A stretch of 10,674 nt of DNA from an uncultured Lachnospiraceae bacterium (GTDB taxonomy: Bacteria > Bacillota > Clostridia > Lachnospirales > Lachnospiraceae). A program made the translations under genes and the position numbers. Location of the stretch: NCBI GenBank assembly GCA_958446555.1, contig CAUCWU010000048.1, forward strand, positions 1 to 10,674. Direction: 5' to 3'. A model generated the notes under the pieces. The model saw only the letters and a program-made list of their open reading frames with translations. It ran no database searches and was not told where the DNA came from. The number at the start of each line of letters is the position of its first letter. Within the stretch, counting starts at the first letter, position 1. This document shows positions 4,286-10,674 of this stretch, one piece after another.

Positions 4286-7198
4286 ATGGAAAGGATTAAA
4301 GAAGCAACCGGAGCGACGATTCGCCCGGAGGATTTTGCTTATGAAACCGTATTCTATGCATCTGATTTTGGTGCATCACCAGAAAAAAGTGCGGTAGAGA
4401 ATACAAAAGCAATCAATCTTGCGATTAAGAAAGCGTCAAGCTGTGGCGGCGCAACAGTTGTGATTTCAAAGGGTGAGTATCGCACCTATACAATTGAGTT
4501 AGCAAGTCATCTGCATCTTCATTTTGAAGAGGGGGCTGTGATTCGCGCAGCGAGAACCGATATCAAGCATTCCTATGTCAATCAGGATGGCGAGGGTGGC
4601 AATTACTTAGAACCAGAAGTCAACCGTTTCGTTGGACTTCAGGATCACGGCCACAGCTACTTTGCAAACAGCCTGTTTTACGGAGCTGATTTGACAGATA
4701 TCATGATCTCTGGTGACGGATTGATTGACGGCAGCAGTTGGAATGAAGAAGAAAACTGCCGCGAGTATGTCCTTTTAGGCGGGGACCCGTCTGAGCCGAC
4801 CTACCGAAATGAAAAAGGTCATAAGGGCGAGTGGTTTGGCAACAAGGCAATTGCCTTGGTTCGCTGTAAAAATGTCGTATTGACCGATTTTTCACTTGTC
4901 ATTGGCGGCCACTTTGCAATTATTGCAGAGGGCGTTGAAAATATGTATGTCGATGGCATTTTGATTGATACGAACCGCGATGCATTTGATGTGGACTGCT
5001 GCAAGGATGTGACGGTTCGAAACAGTGTGTTCAACTCCTTGACCGATGACGGTCTTGTTATGAAGAGTTCTTATGGAGCTGGCGTTTTTATGCCGCTTGA
5101 AAATGTGCTAATTGAGGACTGTAAGGTATCTGGCTATGATGCTGGAAGCGTCTATGCAAAGACGTTCACGAATGAAAAGCTAGTCGCAGAGGATCGCTGT
5201 GGTCCGACTGGACGAGTGAAGCTTGGAACAGAGTCCTCGTGCGGCTATCATCAGGTGACAGTTCGAAGAGTAGATTTTGAGCATTCAAGAGGATTTGCTC
5301 TTGAGGCAGTCGATGGAAGTGATTTGACTGATATCATTTTCGAGGACAGCCATATGAAATACATCAGCAGCTCACCGATCTTTATTCGTATCGGTGATCG
5401 CTGCCGTTTCCCAGTAACCGGTATGCAGATGACAGAGGAGGTTTCTGCAAAGTCTCCTAATGTTCGCTTGGATAACCGCGGTTTCGTGATTCCGGACAAT
5501 GAGGAGTATCCAGTGATCCCGGCGATCCGCTACACACCTTCCTATAATAAGACAAAGCTTGTCAGCGTTGATGGTCGTTCCTTCTTTACTGTTGTCGATG
5601 AAGAAAATCCGGTGACAAAAAATGGGGCTAACCTTGTCGAGAGGAATGGTGTAACCTACGGAAAGGTCTATCAGCCAGGCGAGGGCTATGTGGCTGACGA
5701 GTCTCATCCACTAACAAAACCAGAGATTCTAGCAAGGGCAAATGGTTGTTCAAGACCGCTTGCAAAGGTAAAGAATATCCGTATTGCACATGTCACGGCA
5801 GAGAGTGTTGACCCGCGCTATCCGATTCTTCTTGCAGGTCTTGATGGCAGCAACATTGAAAATGTACAATTAGAAGATATTTCTGTCACCTACCGAGGTG
5901 GACTGACGATGGAGCATGCAACTGAGCAGCGCCAGCTAAATACCAATTGGGAGTATACCCAGTATCAGACAAAGCCAGCAGTGCAGAGTCTTCCGTGGCT
6001 GGTCAATACATTTTTCCTGAAAAACGAAGGACTTTTGCCAAGAGCAGACTGGGATGAAGAGACGAATGGCTGGAAAGATGATCCTTACAATGTGCCAGAG
6101 CTTCCAACCTCTTATCCAGAGCCAAGTATTTTTGGTATTTTGCCGGCATACGGTTTCTATGCTCGTCATGTCAAAGGTCTTGATGTAAAGGGGCTAAAGG
6201 TTGGTTTTGAGGTGACAGATACCCGCCATGCAATCGTTCTAGACGATGTAACCGATGCAAGCTTTGAGAACCTTTCTCTTCAGACAGTAGAAGAGACTGA
6301 ACAGGTAGCCTTTGTCACAAGTATGTACAAGCGCCCAGCGAATTTAGAGTATGTGCCAGATCAGCCATATCATATGACAACAATTACAAATGTAGCGTTA
6401 CCAGATGAAACTTCGATTAAGCTTGTCAAAGTAAATGCACCGGCACCGGGAACACCGAGAGATTCGTTCTATTCCAACCCGACACTTCCAATTCCGGAGA
6501 ATGGATACCGCTATCAGGTTGAGACCGATGTCTATCCGTTGCCACTTACGGTTTTCCCACCGTTTGAAAATCAGACGACAAAGAAAACAAGAAATCCGGC
6601 AGAGGAGACGAGCCGAAAAGAAGTTCCAGGCATGATTTATAATGAAGGCTTGGCACAGCGCGAGTACACAGTTTACCGTGACCACGGAAAGTATGTATCC
6701 ATCACAATGAAACAGATGACAAAAGAGCAGGTAGGAGAAATTGCAGCAGTTGAGCGCGCATGCTTCCTTCCGGCAGAGGCTGCATCCGAAAAAGACTTTG
6801 AGGAGCGCTTTGAAAGTCCAGCTTTTGTCTGCTACGGAGCCTACAACGAAGATGGTGAGCTGATTGGCTTTATCGACGGTGCTTCCTACGACAAGCCAGA
6901 GCTTCCAGATGAGCTGTATCACGATACATCAAAGCTTGTCACAAACGGCCCATGGCAGACCGTGTTTGGTGTCAACGTAATCGCTCGATACCGCAGAATG
7001 GGTGTCGCAGGTCAAATGGTTCGCCACTATGTAGAAGAAAGCCGAAAGCGCGGACAGGACGGAGTTGTCCTCACCTGCAAAGATCACCTTCGCCCACTCT
7101 ACGAAAACGTCGGTTTCCTCTGGCAGGGCGTATCCGTCTCCACACACGGCGGCGTCAAGTGGAACGATATGTTGCTTCGCTTTCGCAAGGGAGAATAA
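4286..7198 (+). CDS. GH28 polygalacturonase-like enzyme fused to GNAT acetyltransferase
   Basis: This 970-residue protein has two parts. Residues about 15-760 are a right-handed beta-helix of the GH28 (pectinase) type, which hydrolyses galacturonide linkages by inversion. Candidate catalytic acids are Asp232 (in NRDAFDVD, matching the usual NTDG site), Asp254 and Asp255 (TDDG); Arg310 and Lys312 (GRVKLGTES) match the RIK motif. The usual GHG histidine motif is not evident, and an insertion of roughly 115 residues sits near 375-490. After a polar linker (about 763-800), residues about 805-970 form a GNAT acetyltransferase of the arylalkylamine type, with the acetyl-CoA loop RRMGVA (903-908) and Tyr939 in a YENVGF element. 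There is no signal peptide, so the enzyme is probably cytoplasmic. AGGAG (4274-4278), seven bases before ATG 4286, fixes the start. An in-frame ATG at 6632 could in principle start a separate GNAT but has no good ribosome binding site. Confidence 0.83.
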   Translation: MERIKEATGATIRPEDFAYETVFYASDFGASPEKSAVENTKAINLAIKKASSCGGATVVISKGEYRTYTIELASHLHLHFEEGAVIRAARTDIKHSYVNQDGEGGNYLEPEVNRFVGLQDHGHSYFANSLFYGADLTDIMISGDGLIDGSSWNEEENCREYVLLGGDPSEPTYRNEKGHKGEWFGNKAIALVRCKNVVLTDFSLVIGGHFAIIAEGVENMYVDGILIDTNRDAFDVDCCKDVTVRNSVFNSLTDDGLVMKSSYGAGVFMPLENVLIEDCKVSGYDAGSVYAKTFTNEKLVAEDRCGPTGRVKLGTESSCGYHQVTVRRVDFEHSRGFALEAVDGSDLTDIIFEDSHMKYISSSPIFIRIGDRCRFPVTGMQMTEEVSAKSPNVRLDNRGFVIPDNEEYPVIPAIRYTPSYNKTKLVSVDGRSFFTVVDEENPVTKNGANLVERNGVTYGKVYQPGEGYVADESHPLTKPEILARANGCSRPLAKVKNIRIAHVTAESVDPRYPILLAGLDGSNIENVQLEDISVTYRGGLTMEHATEQRQLNTNWEYTQYQTKPAVQSLPWLVNTFFLKNEGLLPRADWDEETNGWKDDPYNVPELPTSYPEPSIFGILPAYGFYARHVKGLDVKGLKVGFEVTDTRHAIVLDDVTDASFENLSLQTVEETEQVAFVTSMYKRPANLEYVPDQPYHMTTITNVALPDETSIKLVKVNAPAPGTPRDSFYSNPTLPIPENGYRYQVETDVYPLPLTVFPPFENQTTKKTRNPAEETSRKEVPGMIYNEGLAQREYTVYRDHGKYVSITMKQMTKEQVGEIAAVERACFLPAEAASEKDFEERFESPAFVCYGAYNEDGELIGFIDGASYDKPELPDELYHDTSKLVTNGPWQTVFGVNVIARYRRMGVAGQMVRHYVEESRKRGQDGVVLTCKDHLRPLYENVGFLWQGVSVSTHGGVKWNDMLLRFRKGE

Positions 7199-7222
7199 AA
7201 AACTAAAAATAGGAAGAAAGAA

Positions 7223-8977
7223 ATGAAAAAATTACTAGTTTACTTAAAGGCATACCGCAAGGAAGCATGCCTGGCTCCAGTATTTAAAATGCTTGAGGCA
7301 ATTTTTGAATTGTTTGTTCCTCTTGTTATCAAGGGAATTATCGACTACGGTATTGCAAACGAGGATCGTATGTACTGTCTTCGCATGGGACTTTTGCTTT
7401 TACTTCTTGCCGTAATCGGACTTGCCATGGCAACTACAGCACAGTGGTTCTCGGCAAGAGCAGCTGCAGGATTTGCAGCAAAGATTAAGCAGGTATTAAT
7501 GGAGCATATTCAGAAGCTTTCCTATACCGAGCTTGACACAATTGGTACCTCGACACTGATCACTCGTATGACAAGTGATGTCAACCAGGTTCAGACAGGA
7601 ACGAACTTAGTGCTTCGTCTGTTCATGCGTTCTCCATTCATCGTATTTGGTTCGATGATCATGGCATTTACAATCGACTTTAAGGCAGCACTGATTTTTG
7701 TAGTTACAATTCCGTTACTGTCAGTTGTCGTATTTGGTATCATGCTTTCTAGCATTCCGCTGTACAAGAAGGTACAGGCACAGCTTGACCGTGTGCTTGG
7801 TATCACGAGAGAGAACCTAACCGGTGTCAGAGTCATTCGTGCATTCAACAAAGAGGAAGAGGAGATTGGTCATTTCAAATCAGAAAATGAGCAGTTTACC
7901 AAGCTTCAGATGTTTGTCGGAAAGATTTCTACTTTGATGAATCCGCTGACCTTCGTAATTGTAAACTCTGCAATTCTGGTACTGGTATGGACTGGTGCAT
8001 GGCGAGTAGAGGGTGGCATTTTGACACAGGGTGCAGTTGTTGCACTGGTCAACTATATGTCACAGATTTTAGTTGAGTTAATTAAGCTTGCTGACTTGAT
8101 CATCAATATCACAAAGGCAGTTGCCTGCGGAAACCGTATCCAGAAGGTACTTGATGTAGAGCCGTCTATGGCAAACGGAAGCGATAAGGAAGTTGCAGAG
8201 AAAGCGACTGCACCTGCAGTTGATTTTGACCATGTATCGTTAACCTATGCTGGTGCTGGTGCACCGTCTCTTACCGATATTGACCTTCATGTAAAGACAG
8301 GTCAGACAGTCGGAATCATCGGAGGAACCGGTTCTGGTAAGACTTCTGTTGTCAATCTGATTCCGCGTTTCTACGATGCGACAGAGGGTACCGTTCGCGT
8401 CTTTGGAAAGCCAGTGAAAGAGCAGGATATCGAGTCACTTCGAAGCCAGATCGCTGTTGTTCCGCAAAAGGCAGTCTTGTTTGCAGGAACGATCCGCGAG
8501 AATATGAAGTGGGGTAAGAAAGATGCAACCGATGAGGAGATCATGGAGGCACTTGCCATTGCTCAGGCAACTGAGGTCGTAGAAAAGAAAGAGGGCGGCC
8601 TTGACGCCATGATTGAGCAGGGCGGAAAGAACCTCTCTGGTGGTCAGAGACAGCGTCTGACAATTGCCCGTGCACTTGTCAGAAAGCCGCGCATTTTGAT
8701 CTTAGACGACAGTGCATCTGCACTTGACTTTGCAACCGATGCCGCACTTCGAAAAGCAATCCGTGAGATGAAGAATGCACCGACTGTATTCATCGTATCA
8801 CAGAGAACCTCATCCATTCGTTTTGCTGATCAGATTTTGGTGCTAGATGATGGTCATTCAGTTGGCGTTGGTACACATGATGAGCTTCTTGCAAGCTGTA
8901 GCGTATACAAAGAGATCTATGACTCTCAGTATAAAAAGACAACCACAGACAATCAAAAATCAGGAAAGGAGGCATAA
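7223..8977 (+). CDS. ABC exporter half-transporter with degenerate ATPase site (subunit A)
   Basis: This 584-residue subunit has an N-terminal six-helix exporter domain (helices near 15-40, 52-76, 131-153, 155-178, 240-260 and 270-295) and a C-terminal nucleotide-binding domain. The NBD shows Walker A GGTGSGKT (367-374), Q-loop Gln415, signature LSGGQ (471-475) and Walker B ILILD (491-495). Two key residues deviate: the catalytic Glu after Walker B is Asp496, and the switch His is Gln527 (VSQRTSS). These changes mark the degenerate-site partner of heterodimeric exporters such as TM287/288 and BmrCD. AGGAAG at 7211-7216 precedes the ATG and the gap to the upstream gene is 24 bases. The partner follows after two bases. 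The family includes multidrug and lipid or peptide exporters; the substrate is not predictable here. Confidence 0.93.
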   Translation: MKKLLVYLKAYRKEACLAPVFKMLEAIFELFVPLVIKGIIDYGIANEDRMYCLRMGLLLLLLAVIGLAMATTAQWFSARAAAGFAAKIKQVLMEHIQKLSYTELDTIGTSTLITRMTSDVNQVQTGTNLVLRLFMRSPFIVFGSMIMAFTIDFKAALIFVVTIPLLSVVVFGIMLSSIPLYKKVQAQLDRVLGITRENLTGVRVIRAFNKEEEEIGHFKSENEQFTKLQMFVGKISTLMNPLTFVIVNSAILVLVWTGAWRVEGGILTQGAVVALVNYMSQILVELIKLADLIINITKAVACGNRIQKVLDVEPSMANGSDKEVAEKATAPAVDFDHVSLTYAGAGAPSLTDIDLHVKTGQTVGIIGGTGSGKTSVVNLIPRFYDATEGTVRVFGKPVKEQDIESLRSQIAVVPQKAVLFAGTIRENMKWGKKDATDEEIMEALAIAQATEVVEKKEGGLDAMIEQGGKNLSGGQRQRLTIARALVRKPRILILDDSASALDFATDAALRKAIREMKNAPTVFIVSQRTSSIRFADQILVLDDGHSVGVGTHDELLASCSVYKEIYDSQYKKTTTDNQKSGKEA

Positions 8978-8979
8978 AA

Positions 8980-10674
8980 ATGGCAGCAAAGAAAAAATAT
9001 GATCGTACCAAGCAGAAAGAAACACTGAAAAAGGTACTAGAATATATCGAGCAGTATCGTGCCGTGCTTGTGTTCTCTTTGATTTTAGCAGCAGTCACGG
9101 TTGCATGTACACTGTATCTTCCGATTTTAACAGGAGATGCAATCAATTTGATTTTGGCGCCAGGAAAGGTTGACTTTGATGGCATTAAGCCAATTTTGTT
9201 TAAGGGCGCTATCGTTATTATCATCGGTGCAGTTGCCCAGTGGGTGATGAACATCTGCAACAACCGAATCACCTACGCAGTTGTCCGCGATATTCGTCAG
9301 GAGGCATTTGAGAAAATCGAAAAGCTTCCATTAAAGTATATCGACAGCCATCCATACGGTGATATCGTGAGCCGTATCATTGCCGATGCGGATCAGTTCT
9401 CTGATGGTCTGTTGATGGGCTTTACTCAGTTATTCAGTGGTGTGTTGACAATCGCAGGAACTTTGATTTTCATGCTGACAATCAATATTCCAATGACAAT
9501 CGCAGTTGTTGTTTTGACACCAATTTCCTTCTTTGTTGCAGGATTTATTGCAAAGAAGACTTTCCATCTGTTCAAGAAGCAGTCAGAGACAAGAGGTGAG
9601 CAGACAACCCTGATCGACGAGATGATCAACAATCAGAAGGTTGTAAAGGCATTTGGTCAGGAAGAAAAGGTAATGGACCGCTTTAACGAGGTCAATGAGC
9701 GTCTACGCGATTGCTCAGTGAAGGCAACCTTCTTCTCCTCAATCACAAACCCGGCAACCCGTTTTGTAAACTCCTTAGTTTATGCAGCAGTTGCCGTATT
9801 TGGAAGCTTCTTCTCGATTGCAGGTGGAATCAATGTCGGTCAGCTGTACAGCTTTTTAAATTATGCAAACCAGTATACAAAGCCATTTAACTCGATCTCA
9901 AGCGTTGTCACCGAGCTTCAGAATGCACTTGCCTGTGCAGGAAGATTGCTTGATTTGATCTACGAGGAGACTGAGGTGCCGGATGCAGCGGATGCAGCGG
10001 TTCTAAAGAATGTGGACGGTGCAGTGACACTTTCCCATGTAAACTTCTCCTATGATCCGAATCAGAAGTTAATCGAGGACTTAAATCTGTCCGTAAAGCC
10101 AGGTCAGAGAATTGCAATTGTAGGTCCAACCGGATGTGGAAAGACGACACTGATCAATTTGTTGATGCGCTTTTACGATACCAACTCAGGTACAATTGAG
10201 GTTGATGGCCATAACATTCGCAATGTGACAAGAAAGAGTCTGAGAGAAAATTATGGTATGGTGCTTCAGGAGACTTGGCTTAAGAGCGGTACGATCCGTG
10301 AGAATCTGTTAATGGGTCGCCCAGATGCAACCGAGGAAGAGATGATTGCAGCAGCAAAGGCAGCTCACGCGCACAGCTTTATCAAGCGAATGCCAAAGGG
10401 CTACGACACCAAGATCGGACAGGATGGAGGTTCTCTTTCTCAGGGCCAAAAGCAGCTTCTTTGCATTACCCGTGTGATGCTTTGCTTGCCACCAATGTTA
10501 ATTTTGGATGAGGCAACCTCATCAATCGATACCCGTACCGAGATCAAGATTCAGGAGGCATTTGGCCGCATGATGCAGGGACGAACCAGCTTTATTGTAG
10601 CCCATCGTTTGTCCACAATTCAGGAGGCCGATGTGATCCTTGTTATGAAAGATGGTCATATCATCGAGCAGGGC
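8980..10674 (+). CDS. ABC exporter half-transporter, canonical ATPase residues (subunit B, partial)
   Basis: The gene runs off the window after 565 codons; about 30-50 residues are probably missing compared with the usual 600. It has an exporter membrane domain (first helix near residues 29-50) followed by an NBD with Walker A GPTGCGKT (382-389), Walker B MLILD with catalytic Glu511, and switch His542 (VAHRLST). The signature is LSQGQ (486-490) instead of LSGGQ. In a head-to-tail dimer this altered signature faces subunit A's Asp496/Gln527 nucleotide site, while subunit A's intact LSGGQ serves the canonical site here. AAAGGAGG (8965-8972), a near-perfect Shine-Dalgarno lying inside the last codons of subunit A, sets the start at 8980. 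A 9-base tandem repeat lies in the linker between membrane domain and NBD. Confidence 0.94.
   Translation, partial: MAAKKKYDRTKQKETLKKVLEYIEQYRAVLVFSLILAAVTVACTLYLPILTGDAINLILAPGKVDFDGIKPILFKGAIVIIIGAVAQWVMNICNNRITYAVVRDIRQEAFEKIEKLPLKYIDSHPYGDIVSRIIADADQFSDGLLMGFTQLFSGVLTIAGTLIFMLTINIPMTIAVVVLTPISFFVAGFIAKKTFHLFKKQSETRGEQTTLIDEMINNQKVVKAFGQEEKVMDRFNEVNERLRDCSVKATFFSSITNPATRFVNSLVYAAVAVFGSFFSIAGGINVGQLYSFLNYANQYTKPFNSISSVVTELQNALACAGRLLDLIYEETEVPDAADAAVLKNVDGAVTLSHVNFSYDPNQKLIEDLNLSVKPGQRIAIVGPTGCGKTTLINLLMRFYDTNSGTIEVDGHNIRNVTRKSLRENYGMVLQETWLKSGTIRENLLMGRPDATEEEMIAAAKAAHAHSFIKRMPKGYDTKIGQDGGSLSQGQKQLLCITRVMLCLPPMLILDEATSSIDTRTEIKIQEAFGRMMQGRTSFIVAHRLSTIQEADVILVMKDGHIIEQG
9982..9999 (+). repeat. 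9-bp in-frame tandem duplication in the ABC subunit B linker
   Basis: GATGCAGCG occurs twice head to tail and encodes DAADAA in the stretch between the transmembrane domain and the NBD. It keeps the frame and is outside all catalytic motifs, so it looks like a harmless slippage event in a flexible linker. Confidence 0.7.

Noticed and set aside
6398..6922. Minus-strand open frame of 174 codons inside the GH28-GNAT gene
   Set aside because: It lies wholly antisense to a well-supported coding region, has no ribosome binding site or family resemblance, and the protein is Cys- and Trp-rich as expected for an antisense shadow.

Overview
The window most resembles a chromosomal segment of a low-to-mid GC gut Firmicute, probably a Lachnospiraceae-type clostridium. 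This rests on strong AGGAGG-type ribosome binding sites, compact same-strand gene runs, iron-sulfur L-serine dehydratase split into two subunits, tRNA genes without an encoded CCA, and the families of the encoded proteins. The taxonomic call is an inference from style, not from a marker gene.

Layout. Positions 1-132 hold two tRNA genes on the minus strand: the 5' end of a second, probably leucine, tRNA cut by the window edge, and a complete tRNA-Leu(UAG) with a clear promoter at 180-208. From about 285 onward everything reads on the plus strand. A monocistronic-looking gene at 429-1868 encodes an SseB-family protein (enhanced serine sensitivity family) and ends in a convincing rho-independent terminator (1882-1920). 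Then follow, with gaps of 66 bases or less and no further terminator: sdaAB (1974-2642) and sdaAA (2709-3578), the beta and alpha subunits of [4Fe-4S] L-serine dehydratase; a four-helix membrane protein of the DUF1461/TIGR01906 family (3571-4251) whose start overlaps the sdaAA stop; a long protein (4286-7198) joining a GH28 polygalacturonase-like enzyme to a GNAT acetyltransferase; and two ABC exporter half-transporters (7223-8977 and 8980 to the window end) that form a heterodimer with one degenerate and one canonical ATPase site.

How the genes may work together. SdaAB and SdaAA together deaminate L-serine to pyruvate and ammonia. The SseB-like gene next door suggests a serine-related physiological link, although it is a separate transcription unit. 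The GH28-GNAT protein has no visible signal peptide, so it probably acts in the cytoplasm on imported pectin-derived oligosaccharides. The ABC pair belongs to the BmrCD/TM287-288-like exporter type and its substrate cannot be read from the sequence. Whether serine catabolism, the sugar enzyme and the exporter form one functional operon is unproven; close spacing is the only evidence.

The most unusual item is the GH28-GNAT fusion. No mobile element, CRISPR array, phage gene or defence system is visible. The remaining findings are regulatory details and active-site deviations of moderate interest.
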